Origin: Sporolactobacillus spathodeae | Lineage (GTDB): Bacteria > Bacillota > Bacilli > Bacillales > Sporolactobacillaceae | Assembly (NCBI RefSeq): GCF_016908935.1 | Contig: NZ_JAFBEV010000024.1 | Location: 1-42,569 of the forward strand | Direction of reading: 5' to 3' | DNA length: 42,569 bases | In this document: positions 15,616-25,666 of the stretch, in pieces | Layout of the letters: each line of letters begins with the position of its first letter | Position numbering within the stretch: position 1 is the first letter of the stretch | Made by a program: the position numbers and the translations under genes | Notes under the pieces: model-generated | The model's database searches: none | What the model saw: the letters and a program-made list of their open reading frames with translations, nothing else | What the model was told of the DNA's origin: nothing

Positions 15616-16445
15616 TGAAATACGATATTGTCGGCATTCGATTCAAGAAGGCCGGTAAGATATATTATTTTGATCCCGGGGATCTAGCGTTCTCGCGCGA
15701 AGATCAGGTCGTTGTTGAAACGACGCGGGGCATCGAATGCGGGACAGTCGTCATTGAAAGGAAATCGGTTGATGAGTCGGATATCATTTTGCCACTGAAG
15801 AAGGTGATTCGTCTTGCAACCGAGGAAGACAAACGGCAGGTGCTACAGAACAAAGAAGACGCCGAAGCAGCAATGGATATTTGCCTTCAGAAAGTATACA
15901 ATCATCAGCTCGAAATGAAGCTGGTTGATGTTGAATATACATTTGATCGGAATAAAATTATTTTTTATTTTACTGCCGACGGACGGGTTGATTTCCGTGA
16001 ATTGGTCAAGGACTTGGCAGCGGTATTCAAAACGCGCATTGAGCTGCGGCAAATTGGTGTCCGCGATGAAGCCAAGATGTTGGGTGGAATCGGTCCTTGT
16101 GGACGGATGCTCTGTTGCTCAACTTTTCTCGGTGACTTTGAGCCGGTGTCGATAAAAATGGCTAAGGATCAGAACCTCTCTCTGAACCCGGCGAAGATTT
16201 CCGGGGTCTGTGGACGGCTGATGTGCTGCCTGAAATATGAGAACGACATGTATGAAACGGCTAAAGAGGAATTGCCGGATATCGGCGAGCCAATTGTCTT
16301 GAACATTGGCAAGGGCCGTGTCATTGGTCTGAATATACTGGAGAAACTTATTCAAATTGAATTGAAGGATCAGAGTAAAGTGGTTGAGTACACACTGGAC
16401 GAGCTTATTGAAGAAGGAGCAATTTCTTCGCGAGCTACGAAATAA
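15615..16445 (+). CDS. ricT: RicT (YaaT), PSP1-domain subunit of the Y-complex
   Basis: A 276-residue PSP1-domain protein. Six cysteines occur in two clusters, GPCGRMLCC (C162, C167, C168) and GVCGRLMCC (C199, C204, C205). In B. subtilis RicT joins RicA and RicF in a complex carrying [4Fe-4S] clusters that directs RNase Y mRNA maturation and affects sporulation, biofilm and competence. It shares one base with the holB stop and lies before yabA, as in B. subtilis. Confidence 0.95.
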   Translation: MKYDIVGIRFKKAGKIYYFDPGDLAFSREDQVVVETTRGIECGTVVIERKSVDESDIILPLKKVIRLATEEDKRQVLQNKEDAEAAMDICLQKVYNHQLEMKLVDVEYTFDRNKIIFYFTADGRVDFRELVKDLAAVFKTRIELRQIGVRDEAKMLGGIGPCGRMLCCSTFLGDFEPVSIKMAKDQNLSLNPAKISGVCGRLMCCLKYENDMYETAKEELPDIGEPIVLNIGKGRVIGLNILEKLIQIELKDQSKVVEYTLDELIEEGAISSRATK

Positions 16446-16458
16446 GAGGTGGATGACC

Positions 16459-16815
16459 TTGGAGAAGAAAGATATTTTCTCTCAAGTCAATCATTTGGAA
16501 GAACAGCTAGGTCAAATTTATGTCGCATTCGGCCAGATGAAAGCGCAGTTGGCTCATGTTTTGGAAGAAAATCAAAATCTGACGCTTGAAAATGATAATT
16601 TGAGGAAGCGTCTGGAGAGCGAACAAGATGCTGGAAATCCGCCCAAGAGCAGGCGAGCCTCAGCAGCGAAACCTGCGCAACGCGATATCGGCGAGGGCTA
16701 TGACAACTTGGCCAGACTCTACAAAGAAGGGTTCCACATTTGCAATCTTCACTACGGCAGTGTGCGTAAAGATGGCGACTGTCTTTTTTGCCTGTCGTTT
16801 CTAAACAAGAAATAA
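16459..16815 (+). CDS. yabA: Replication initiation control protein YabA
   Basis: A 118-residue YabA. The N-terminal half is a coiled coil ([15 protein letters not shown]... to about 55) that tetramerises; a Ser/Lys-rich linker follows; the C-terminal zinc domain shows [11 protein letters not shown] and [10 protein letters not shown]. It bridges DnaA and DnaN and limits re-initiation. The start is uncertain: a TTG at 16459 gives MEKKDIF, like MDKKELF in B. subtilis, with AAGAGG nine bases before; an ATG two codons earlier (16453) is only three bases from that site. Confidence 0.93.
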   Translation: MEKKDIFSQVNHLEEQLGQIYVAFGQMKAQLAHVLEENQNLTLENDNLRKRLESEQDAGNPPKSRRASAAKPAQRDIGEGYDNLARLYKEGFHICNLHYGSVRKDGDCLFCLSFLNKK

Positions 16816-16839
16816 TTAATAATGAACAAGGAAGAAAAC

Positions 16840-16866
16840 TTGGCTCGCCGCATCGGCGGGCTTTTG
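16840..16866 (+). terminator. Terminator after yabA
   Basis: GCTCGCCG and CGGCGGGC pair (one G-T wobble) across a 3-base loop and are followed by TTTTG. Confidence 0.7.
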
Positions 16867-16914
16867 TCTACAGATGAGGGACGCTTAAGGGGTCTGTGAA
16901 AGGAGGAGACGCGT

Positions 16915-17649
16915 ATGTCGCTTCAGAGCAACGCGCATGAGCGGATTGATTTTATACCGCGGACGGATCTGAAAATTGTACAGTCCGACTTGCTTTTTCC
17001 ATTTTCAATTGATTCTGTGCTTCTGGCGCACTTTGCCTATGTACCGATCCAGCGAGGATTGTTAGCTGATCTGTGCACAGGCAATGGCATTATTCCGCTG
17101 CTCCTTTCTCAGCGCAGTAAAGCGGCGATTGTCGGTGTTGAGCTGCAACAGGAGGTGGCTCGTCTGGCTGAGCGGGGTATCCAAATCAACCGGTTGGAAG
17201 AGCGGATAGACATCTATTGCGGCGATGCGAAAACACTTCCGGAGCACATTGGTCGTCATCAATGCGATGTTGTGACGTGCAACCCGCCTTATTTCAGCCG
17301 CGAGGCTGCCCGAGATGTGAAAATGAATCCGCATTTGGCGATTGCCCGTCACGAATTGATGATTAACCTTGAGGATGTGGTCCAAACGGCAGCACTCTTG
17401 CTCCGGCAAAATGGCAAACTGGCGCTCGTGCACCGACCGCAGCGGCTTGCAGAGATTCTTGCTGTCATGAGCCGCGAGCGTATTGAACCGAAACGGCTGC
17501 AATTCGTTCACCCACGACCGGGAAAAGCGGCGAATATGGTACTGGTTGAAGGGGCAAAGGACGGAAAACCCGGACTCAATGTTCTGCCACCCATTTTTGT
17601 CCATGAAGCAGACGGCTCGTATGCCGATGAGGTATGGAGCGGCTCATGA
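16915..17649 (+). CDS. trmN6: tRNA1(Val) adenine-37 N6-methyltransferase (YabB)
   Basis: A 244-residue class I SAM methyltransferase. Motif I is DLCTGNGIIPLLL (about 48-60), followed by GVELQQE for the ribose, and the catalytic TCNPPYF (about 122-128) typical of N6-adenine methylation. Family and position match YabB/TrmN6, which modifies adenine 37 of tRNA. AGGAGG precedes the ATG at 16915. The stop overlaps the yazA start (ATGA), giving a trmN6-yazA-rsmI unit. Confidence 0.9.
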   Translation: MSLQSNAHERIDFIPRTDLKIVQSDLLFPFSIDSVLLAHFAYVPIQRGLLADLCTGNGIIPLLLSQRSKAAIVGVELQQEVARLAERGIQINRLEERIDIYCGDAKTLPEHIGRHQCDVVTCNPPYFSREAARDVKMNPHLAIARHELMINLEDVVQTAALLLRQNGKLALVHRPQRLAEILAVMSRERIEPKRLQFVHPRPGKAANMVLVEGAKDGKPGLNVLPPIFVHEADGSYADEVWSGS

Positions 17650-17933
17650 AATCATTCAGTGTCTACATTCTGGAATGCGCCGATGGCAGCTATTATACCG
17701 GTTATGCCGCGGATGTCGAGGCGCGATTTGCCCGCCATGTGCGTGGAAAGGGAGCTAAATACACGCGCAGCCATCGTCCGCTGCGTATTGTTTACAAGGA
17801 AACATTGGAAGATAAATCAGCAGCGATGCATCGCGAATGGCTGATCAAACAGATGACGCGCAAGCAGAAAGAACAATTGATTCAAGGGGATGATCGCAAT
17901 CTGGGAACAGAAAAGCTTTCAGGGAACGAATGA
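17646..17933 (+). CDS. yazA: GIY-YIG nuclease-family protein YazA
   Basis: A 95-residue single-domain GIY-YIG protein of the UPF0213 group. The start of the fold reads VYILECADGSYYTGYAAD (YIL...YTGY being the GIY-YIG equivalent), followed by RHVRGKGAKYTRSH and the EWLIKQMTRKQKEQLI end. The function in cells is unknown; a DNA-repair or nuclease role is only inferred from the fold. The ATG at 17646 overlaps the trmN6 stop and has GGAG six bases before; an in-frame ATG at 17634 is less well placed. Confidence 0.88.
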   Translation: MKSFSVYILECADGSYYTGYAADVEARFARHVRGKGAKYTRSHRPLRIVYKETLEDKSAAMHREWLIKQMTRKQKEQLIQGDDRNLGTEKLSGNE

Positions 17934-18786
17934 GAAAGGAATGCTGTATCTTGTGCCGACGCCGATCGGCAACCTGGACGATATCACCTTTCGTGCGCTG
18001 AATGTATTGAAGGAAGCAGATATTCTCGCTGCTGAAGACACCCGGCACACGATGAAGCTGTGCACACATTTTGATATTCACGCGCCGCTTTGGAGCTATC
18101 ACGAACACAATAAGAAAACGAGCGGCGAGAAACTGATTGCTGCGCTAGAAGCGGGGCAAACTGTAGCCTTGGTCACAGATGCGGGTACACCGGGGATTTC
18201 TGATCCCGGCGCTGATCTTGTCACAGCCTGTGTCACCCAACGGATTCCTGTCGTGCCGCTACCGGGCGCCAATGCGGCGATTACGGCTTTCATTGCCTCA
18301 GGCCTGCCGACCGATCACTTCCTCTTTTACGGCTTTTTGCCACGGACAAAGAAAGAGCAGACCGAAGTCCTGCAGGGGCTGAGCCGATTCACATGCTGTC
18401 TTATCTTCTATGAGTCGCCGTTCCGGATTAAGGAGACGCTCGGAAGAATTGCTGCGGTTTTGGGCAACCGACGTGTGGCGCTGGCTCGCGAATTGACCAA
18501 ACGGTACGAAACGTTCCTGCGCGGCACGGCAGAGGAAGTGTTGCAGTTCTTATCGAGCACAGACTTGATCAAAGGGGAATTCTGTCTTGTTGTTGCCGGC
18601 GCGGCAAAGGAATTGGCTGATCAAGAGTCTGACTGGTGGCAACCACTTAGTATTGCAGAGCATGTTGACCATTATGTGGCGAGTGGTTCGATGCCGGTTA
18701 AGGAAGCGATCAAGCAGGTCGCCCTGGACCGCAAGCAAACGAAACGGGAAATTTACGCGGTTTATCACGGGCTAGATCAGGCTTAG
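17890..18786 (+). CDS. rsmI: 16S rRNA 2'-O-ribose C1402 methyltransferase
   Basis: A 298-residue tetrapyrrole-methylase-fold enzyme that 2'-O-methylates C1402 in the ribosomal decoding centre. Clear motifs are YLVPTPIGNLDD (residues 19-30), AAEDTRHT, VTDAGTPGISDPG and LPGANAAITAF. The start overlaps yazA by 44 bases; the N-terminal SFQG...EKG stretch before the YLVPTPIGN block resembles B. subtilis, supporting the ATG at 17890 over one at 17941. In B. subtilis abrB follows; here metG does. Confidence 0.93.
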   Translation: MIAIWEQKSFQGTNEKGMLYLVPTPIGNLDDITFRALNVLKEADILAAEDTRHTMKLCTHFDIHAPLWSYHEHNKKTSGEKLIAALEAGQTVALVTDAGTPGISDPGADLVTACVTQRIPVVPLPGANAAITAFIASGLPTDHFLFYGFLPRTKKEQTEVLQGLSRFTCCLIFYESPFRIKETLGRIAAVLGNRRVALARELTKRYETFLRGTAEEVLQFLSSTDLIKGEFCLVVAGAAKELADQESDWWQPLSIAEHVDHYVASGSMPVKEAIKQVALDRKQTKREIYAVYHGLDQA

Positions 18787-18824
18787 ACAGTAGGATCATC
18801 GGGCTTTTTACGCGCAGCGCTTTC

Positions 18825-18853
18825 TTGACATTGGGTGCGGCGAAACGTATAGT
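18825..18853 (+). promoter_or_regulatory. Sigma-A promoter of metG
   Basis: A perfect TTGACA (18825-18830) lies 17 bases before TATAGT (18848-18853). Transcription would start near 18860, which favours the metG start at 18909. Confidence 0.8.
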
Positions 18854-18860
18854 TTTTTAG

Positions 18861-20927
<2,067 letters not shown>

Positions 20928-20953
20928 AACAGATAGAAAAATGAACAATTTCA

Positions 20954-21003
20954 GGCGGGAAGAGATGTGCTGCAGGCGTGCGGCGCAAAGCTTCCCGTTT
21001 TTT
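20954..21003 (+). terminator. Terminator after metG
   Basis: CGGGAAG and CTTCCCG enclose an inner GCTGC/GCGGC hairpin and are followed by T6. Confidence 0.75.
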
Positions 21004-21043
21004 GCGAAATCGATTGCCATAATAAAAACGTGGGGGGGTTTTG

Positions 21044-21820
21044 ATGCTCTTTGATTCGCATACCCATATAAATGACGAGGCTTTTGACGAAGACTTCAGC
21101 CAGGTGTTAGACCGAGCGAAACAAGCGGGTGTCGGCAAGATGCTCGTGATCGGTGTGGATCGTTCGTCAATGGAAAAGGTTTTCCCAATCATTGATCGCG
21201 AGCCAAATATTTATGGCGCAATTGGTTGGAATCCCGAAGATGCAGTCGATATGACTGAGGAAGATTTTGCATGGATTCAATCCAATTTGTCGCATTCGAA
21301 AATCGTTGCCCTTGGTGAAATCGGCCTTGACTACCATTGGGATAAATCACCGAAGTCGGTGCAGCACGACGTTTTCCGCAGACAAATTCGCCTAGCGAAG
21401 CAAGCCGGTCTGCCGTTGATCATTCATAATCGCGAGGCAACAGCTGATACCGAGCGCATGCTCCGCGAAGAAGGGGCGGCAGAAATAGGTGGTGTGATGC
21501 ACTGCTATAGCGATACGGCGGAATGGGCAGAGAAATTTATTGACTTGAATTTTTATATCAGCTTTGGCGGCCCTGTCACTTTTAAAAATGCTCGAATACA
21601 GCAGGAAGCAGCCGCCGCGGTTCCGATCGAGCGACTGTTGATTGAAACCGATTGCCCTTTTCTTAGTCCGCAGCCTTATCGGGGCAAACGCAACGAACCG
21701 GCACGTGTCCGACTTGTTGCAGAGAAAATTGCGGAATTGAGGGGCGTGTCGCCTGATTTGATTGAGCAGGCGACGACAGAGAATGCGATTCGTCTCTTTC
21801 ATATAAATAGTTATGTTTAA
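21044..21820 (+). CDS. tatD: TatD-family metal-dependent deoxyribonuclease (YabD)
   Basis: A 258-residue TIM-barrel hydrolase. Metal ligands are visible: HTH in DSHTHIN (about 6-8), Glu in ALGEIGLDYHW (about 94), His in IIHNREA and MHCYS, and Asp in ETDCPFL (about 205). Members are 3'-5' exonucleases or D-aminoacyl-tRNA deacylases; the latter activity is reported for B. subtilis YabD. GGGGGG lies before the ATG. It is followed by rnmV; yabE, which lies between in B. subtilis, is missing. Confidence 0.92.
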   Translation: MLFDSHTHINDEAFDEDFSQVLDRAKQAGVGKMLVIGVDRSSMEKVFPIIDREPNIYGAIGWNPEDAVDMTEEDFAWIQSNLSHSKIVALGEIGLDYHWDKSPKSVQHDVFRRQIRLAKQAGLPLIIHNREATADTERMLREEGAAEIGGVMHCYSDTAEWAEKFIDLNFYISFGGPVTFKNARIQQEAAAAVPIERLLIETDCPFLSPQPYRGKRNEPARVRLVAEKIAELRGVSPDLIEQATTENAIRLFHINSYV

Positions 21821-21875
21821 ATTTAATGTAGTTTTTCTGACCAAATAAGTACAGAGTAATGATAGGGGAAGAGAA

Positions 21876-22439
21876 ATGATTGTAAAAGAAATCATTGTTG
21901 TTGAGGGTAAGAGTGATACGGAGGCAATCCGCCGGGCACTGCCTGCGGAGACCATTGAAACCAATGGTTCACGTGTCAGCCGACGGACGATTGAGATGAT
22001 CCGCCATGCTCAGGCGAAACGCGGGGTGATTATTTTTACTGATCCCGATTATCCGGGCGAGCGGATTCGTAAAATTGTCAGCCGCGAGGTTCCTGGCTGC
22101 AAGCATGCGTTCATCACGAGACACGAAGGAAAAGGCGGCGATCATGAAAGTCTCGGCATTGAGCATGCATCGCCGGAAGCGATCCTGAGTGCGTTGTCCA
22201 AAGTTTACTCGGAAATTGCTGATCCGGAGGAGCGGATCAGCATACAGATGCTGCGGGATTTCGGCCTTCTCGGTGGCGCGGATGCGCGGTGGCGTCGTGA
22301 ACGGATCGGTGAGGTACTGAAGATTGGTTATACGAACGGCAAGCAGCTGTATAAACGGCTACGGATGTTCCAGGTCTCTGCGGATGACTTGGAACGAGCC
22401 ATGGCAGATATTCTCCAAAGGGGGAAGTCCAATGGATAA
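21876..22439 (+). CDS. rnmV: Ribonuclease M5 (5S rRNA maturase)
   Basis: A 187-residue Toprim protein that trims pre-5S rRNA bound to L18. The Toprim Glu is in VVEGKSDT (about 10) and the acidic pair in TDPDYPGERI (about 56-58). The C-terminal RRERIGEVLKIGYTNGKQL helix-rich part is typical of RNase M5. AGGGGAAGAG precedes the start. It overlaps rsmA by 8 bases, as in B. subtilis. Confidence 0.95.
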   Translation: MIVKEIIVVEGKSDTEAIRRALPAETIETNGSRVSRRTIEMIRHAQAKRGVIIFTDPDYPGERIRKIVSREVPGCKHAFITRHEGKGGDHESLGIEHASPEAILSALSKVYSEIADPEERISIQMLRDFGLLGGADARWRRERIGEVLKIGYTNGKQLYKRLRMFQVSADDLERAMADILQRGKSNG

Positions 22440-23310
22440 ACGGATCGCATCACCCAAGCAGACACAGGAAATAATCCGTGCTCATCGTTTTACTTTAAAG
22501 AAAAGTCTAGGGCAGAATTTCCTGGTCGATGCCAATATATTGAATAATATTGTTCAGGCTGCGGCCATTGACGCGGAAAGTTTTGTCTTGGAAATTGGTC
22601 CAGGGGCGGGTGCACTGACTCAAATTCTTGCCGCTCACGCGAAAAAAGTTGTGGCGATTGAAATCGATCGCCGACTTGAACCGATTTTGTCAGAGACGCT
22701 GCAGGAATTCAATAACGTGTCCCTTCACTTTGGAGATGTGTTGAAAATTGATCTGGATGCGATTCTTCGGAAAGAGTTCCCGCCAGATGCCCCAGTCATC
22801 GTTGTGGCTAATCTACCGTACTACGTTACCACGCCAATTTTAATGAAATTGCTTATGCCGAATATGCCGTTCTGTCGAATCGTTGTGATGATTCAAAAGG
22901 AAGTGGCGGCGCGTCTTGAGGCACATCCAGGTGAAAAAAGCTACGGATCGCTGTCGATTGCTGTTCAGTACTTGGCGGATGCATCGATCGTCTTGACTGT
23001 GCCGAAAACAGTATTCATGCCGCAACCGAATGTCGATTCAGCAGTTATTCGTCTCGACGTCCGAAAAGACAAGAAGGTTGCGGTTGCTGACGAAGCCTTT
23101 TTCTTCCGGCTTGTTCGCGCGAGTTTTGCGCAAAGACGCAAAACATTGCTGAATAACTTAATGAATAACCTTTTCTCAAAAAATGAAAAGGATGCGATTC
23201 AGGCTGTTCTTGAGGAACAAGGCGTTGATCCTGGTCGCCGGGGCGAAACTTTGACCATTGAGGAATATGCACGGCTGAGCGATGCCCTGCAATACCTAGA
23301 CAAAAAATAA
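22432..23310 (+). CDS. rsmA: 16S rRNA m6(2)A1518/A1519 dimethyltransferase
   Basis: A 292-residue KsgA/RsmA. Motifs are KKSLGQNFLVD (about 24-34), LEIGPGAGALTQ (SAM site, about 59-70), VVANLPYYVTTP (catalytic NLPY, about 124-134) and SFAQRRKTLLNNL. It dimethylates two adenines of helix 45, a late step of 30S maturation. AGGGGGAAG lies before the ATG at 22432, within the end of rnmV; a longer in-frame start (22324) is not conserved. Confidence 0.95.
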   Translation: MDKRIASPKQTQEIIRAHRFTLKKSLGQNFLVDANILNNIVQAAAIDAESFVLEIGPGAGALTQILAAHAKKVVAIEIDRRLEPILSETLQEFNNVSLHFGDVLKIDLDAILRKEFPPDAPVIVVANLPYYVTTPILMKLLMPNMPFCRIVVMIQKEVAARLEAHPGEKSYGSLSIAVQYLADASIVLTVPKTVFMPQPNVDSAVIRLDVRKDKKVAVADEAFFFRLVRASFAQRRKTLLNNLMNNLFSKNEKDAIQAVLEEQGVDPGRRGETLTIEEYARLSDALQYLDKK

Positions 23311-23345
23311 AGCCTTTTTAAACTTGCTAAAAAAGAAATGAAATA

Positions 23346-23386
23346 AAACTTTCCAAGCGTCCAACTGTCGCAGGAAAGTTTTTTTA
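23346..23386 (+). terminator. Terminator after rsmA
   Basis: AAACTTTCC pairs with GGAAAGTTT over an 18-base loop, followed by T tract. Confidence 0.75.
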
Positions 23387-23419
23387 TGCATTCAGAAGGC
23401 ATCAGACTCCTTTGACGAA

Positions 23420-23484
23420 TAATGCAGCACAGGCATTCTGGCGCCCGGATCGCATGTGTTGCACAAAAGACTTGGCTAAGCCAG
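23420..23484 (+). repeat. Dispersed intergenic repeat, copy E (internally deleted)
   Basis: TAATGCAGCACAGGCATTCTGGCGCC matches the left part of the family (interrupted), then jumps to TGCACAAAAGACTTGGCTAAGCCAG, the right end (also interrupted here by loss of the final T tract). The middle is deleted. It lies behind the rsmA terminator and before yabG. Confidence 0.6.
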
Positions 23485-23510
23485 ATTTATCGCCTACGTT
23501 AAGAATTTTT

Positions 23511-23539
23511 TCATATTTGATACGCGATGATCATAGCTT
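23511..23539 (+). promoter_or_regulatory. Possible mother-cell (sigma-E/K) promoter of yabG
   Basis: TCATATT lies 14 bases before CATAGCTT, resembling sigma-E boxes; sigma-K shares the CATA -10. yabG is made in the mother cell in B. subtilis, so the match is plausible. Confidence 0.4.
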
Positions 23540-23602
23540 GGTAAGGATGGCTTTGATTTCGGATTTGCGATCAGCTGCCTTCGGAAAGAGAGGATATGGG
23601 CG

Positions 23603-24481
23603 ATGGCATTTCAACCGGGCGACCTCGTTTCTCGAAAATCGTATAAGTGTGATTTACCTTTCAGGATCACGTCAATTAACGCAGAGAGCGGGACGGCTGA
23701 ATTAGCTGGTCATGATTTGCGTCTCTATGCTGATGCACCACTGGATGATCTGGTTCTTGTAACAATTGATGAAAGGGAACAATTTGAACAGAACATACAC
23801 AGTAAAGAAGCACAGTCACTCAAACTCTTTAGACAAGACTATAAACAAATGCAAATGAAGCACCAATATCGGGCGACAAACGGTTATCGATCCACCGTCT
23901 CCTATTTTGAAATGCCAGGACGTGTTCTGCATATTGACGGCGATCCGTATTATCTGAAAAAATGTCTGGCGGTTTATGAGAAATTGAGTGTACCCGTTAT
24001 CGGCAAATATATGAACGAATCGGAGATGCCTGAGCGCGTGCCCAAACTGATTGCGCAGGTGCGACCGGATATTCTCGTCCTAACCGGACACGACGCTTTT
24101 ATGAAAAGCAAGGGATCGATAGAGGATTTAAAAGCATATCGTCATTCCGGTCACTTTGTTCGGACGGTCAAGGAAGTACGTTATCACTGGCCGAGTCTCG
24201 ATCAACTCAATATTTTTGCGGGGGCCTGTCAGTCAAACTTTGAGATGCTGATACGCGCGGGCGCTAATTTCGCCAGTTCGCCAGGGCGCGTGAATATTCA
24301 CGCCCTCGATCCGGTATACCTTGTCTCGAAAATCAGTTTCAGTTCATTTATGGAGAGCGTCAATGTATGGGAAGTGCTGCGTAACACGTTGTCTGGCGCG
24401 AATGGACTCGGTGGTGTTGAAAGCCGGGGGATGATGCGGACCGGCATGCCTTTTCCTACTGAGGACAATCAGGGAGATTGA
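23603..24481 (+). CDS. yabG: Sporulation-specific cysteine protease YabG
   Basis: A 292-residue YabG, close to the 290 of B. subtilis. It cleaves coat proteins during spore assembly and prepares them for cross-linking. The predicted catalytic pair is His163 in LTGHDAF and Cys209 in FAGACQSNFE; the 46-residue spacing equals that of the His/Cys pair known for B. subtilis YabG. GEYMNESEMP-like and SPGRVNIHALDPV blocks are further family marks (here KYMNESEMP). AAGAGAGG precedes the ATG. It stands between rsmA and veg as in B. subtilis. Confidence 0.94.
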   Translation: MAFQPGDLVSRKSYKCDLPFRITSINAESGTAELAGHDLRLYADAPLDDLVLVTIDEREQFEQNIHSKEAQSLKLFRQDYKQMQMKHQYRATNGYRSTVSYFEMPGRVLHIDGDPYYLKKCLAVYEKLSVPVIGKYMNESEMPERVPKLIAQVRPDILVLTGHDAFMKSKGSIEDLKAYRHSGHFVRTVKEVRYHWPSLDQLNIFAGACQSNFEMLIRAGANFASSPGRVNIHALDPVYLVSKISFSSFMESVNVWEVLRNTLSGANGLGGVESRGMMRTGMPFPTEDNQGD

Positions 24482-24482
24482 A

Positions 24483-24510
24483 GAATTCTGTGAAATTCAG
24501 ATTTTTTTCT
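24483..24510 (+). terminator. Weak terminator after yabG
   Basis: GAATT and AATTC form a short hairpin followed by a T7 tract immediately after the stop codon. Confidence 0.4.
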
Positions 24511-24517
24511 CAAAGGA

Positions 24518-24650
24518 TAAGAATGGGTAGGATTTTGCGGCTCTTACGCCTTGCGAGAAAAGTGAGTCCCCGCGGATTTAAGCTTGTTTGAGGAGAGTTA
24601 GTGCGTCCTGGCAAACGCGCACTGAAGCGTAATTGTTGAAAAATGGATTT
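24518..24650 (+). repeat. Dispersed intergenic repeat, copy F (diverged)
   Basis: TAAGAATG start, GGATTTTGCGG, CTTACGCCTTGCGAGAAAAG, GTGAGTCCCCGCGG, TTGTTTGAGGAG and GCACTGAAGCGTAATTGTTG follow the family order. The right palindrome has decayed to ATGGATTTGGG. Confidence 0.65.
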
Positions 24651-24754
24651 GGGTGTGAAGCTAGGTGTTTCTTACAGTTGTTTGAATTTTACTGGCGAAA
24701 ATAGCGCATGCTAAGGGCAGATAATAAAATGGGCAAAAAAAAACAGTAAAATGA

Positions 24755-24784
24755 TTGACAGTATGACCTATTTGCTGTTAGAAT
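24755..24784 (+). promoter_or_regulatory. Sigma-A promoter P1 of veg
   Basis: A perfect TTGACA lies 18 bases before TAGAAT. Confidence 0.7.
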
Positions 24785-24800
24785 TTAAAATATTTGCTTT

Positions 24801-24828
24801 TTGACGTCCATTGTGTTAAACTTATAAT
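24801..24828 (+). promoter_or_regulatory. Sigma-A promoter P2 of veg
   Basis: TTGACG lies 16 bases before a perfect TATAAT. Its start would fall just before the ribosome binding site AGGTGG, giving a very short leader. Confidence 0.7.
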
Positions 24829-24849
24829 TAAGCGAGGTGGATTGTCGAG

Positions 24850-25104
24850 ATGGGAAAAACCATTGAAGATATCAAAGGCGTTTTGGATGAACGCGTTGGC
24901 AAGCGCTTGACGCTCAAAGCCAATGGGGGCCGGCGCAAAACAATTCAGCGCATTGGTATTCTGGAGGGAACTTATCCGGCAGTATTTATCGTTCGGCTGG
25001 ATAAAGATTCAAATGCTTTTGAACGGGTGTCTTACAGCTATACGGATGTTTTGACAGACTCGGTAGAACTCACCTTTTTAGAGGAAATGGCAAGCGGCCA
25101 GTAA
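24850..25104 (+). CDS. veg: Veg protein
   Basis: An 84-residue basic protein (B. subtilis 86). Hallmarks are [20 protein letters not shown] (20 residues at about 9-28), RRKTI and the [13 protein letters not shown] block. Veg stimulates biofilm matrix genes in B. subtilis by countering SinR; its biochemical mode is not settled. It has strong tandem promoters here, in line with the strong veg promoter known from Bacillus. Confidence 0.94.
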   Translation: MGKTIEDIKGVLDERVGKRLTLKANGGRRKTIQRIGILEGTYPAVFIVRLDKDSNAFERVSYSYTDVLTDSVELTFLEEMASGQ

Positions 25105-25159
25105 TTAGAGGCAGCTCTGTTTCTTGATTGATGAATAGAGATAATAAGGATTAGCTGCT

Positions 25160-25205
25160 GCGCGCACACCTCCCCTCTAGGCAGGGCCAGGCGTGTGCGT
25201 TTATG
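25160..25205 (+). terminator. Terminator after veg
   Basis: CGCACAC and GTGTGCG pair around an inner CCCT/AGGG hairpin. The T tail is short (TTTA). Confidence 0.5.
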
Positions 25206-25249
25206 CTGTTTGAAATCCCTTTCATTGTATTCAGTTTATCATAAATCAT

Positions 25250-25279
25250 GCATAGATGAAAGCCTTTAAACAAATGATA
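25250..25279 (+). promoter_or_regulatory. Sigma-G promoter of sspF
   Basis: GCATA (25250-25254) lies 18 bases before AATGATA (25273-25279), close to the sigma-G boxes GMATA and CATNMTA. The downstream gene is a forespore protein. Confidence 0.55.
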
Positions 25280-25314
25280 AACAGGCTCGACCATTTAAAG
25301 GAGGATCGCCAATC

Positions 25315-25500
25315 ATGTCCAGACGCAAAGGTATCATGTCCGAATCGTTTAAAATTGAACTTGCAAAAGAGCTTGGTTTTTATGATACGGTAAAGCAAGA
25401 AGGCTGGGGCGGTATCCGCGCACGGGATGCTGGAAACATGGTTCGGCAAGCCATTCGAATAGCTGAGAAGCAGCTGGCTGACTCTGGGAAAAATCAATGA
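25315..25500 (+). CDS. sspF: Small acid-soluble spore protein, alpha/beta type (SspF)
   Basis: A 61-residue SASP, exactly the B. subtilis SspF length. [27 protein letters not shown] and [16 protein letters not shown] match the family, which coats spore DNA and protects it from UV. It contains the ELAKELGF helix and the GN(M)V DNA-binding region. AAAGGAGGA precedes the ATG, and a sigma-G promoter is readable. Confidence 0.95.
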   Translation: MSRRKGIMSESFKIELAKELGFYDTVKQEGWGGIRARDAGNMVRQAIRIAEKQLADSGKNQ

Positions 25501-25510
25501 TTGAGCGTAA

Positions 25511-25552
25511 GAGGGGGACTTTGCCGGAAAATGGCAATGTCCTCTTTTTCTT
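25511..25552 (+). terminator. Terminator after sspF
   Basis: GAGGGGGACTTTGCC pairs (with small mismatches) with GGCAATGTCCTC, followed by T5. Confidence 0.75.
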
Positions 25553-25666
25553 TATGCTTTTTTTCGATACTATTAGGGATAGCGTTGTCTTTTTAAAACA
25601 TGCGGATAAAGTCGGATAGATGATTCGATCCTGAAAACAAAGTTGTTATAAAAGTGGGGGAGAACG

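Larger units (their letters stand above)
24482..24849. other. Intergenic region yabG-veg
   Basis: These 368 bases hold a weak terminator, a diverged repeat copy (24518-24650) and two tandem sigma-A promoters for veg. No gene is visible. Confidence 0.6.
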
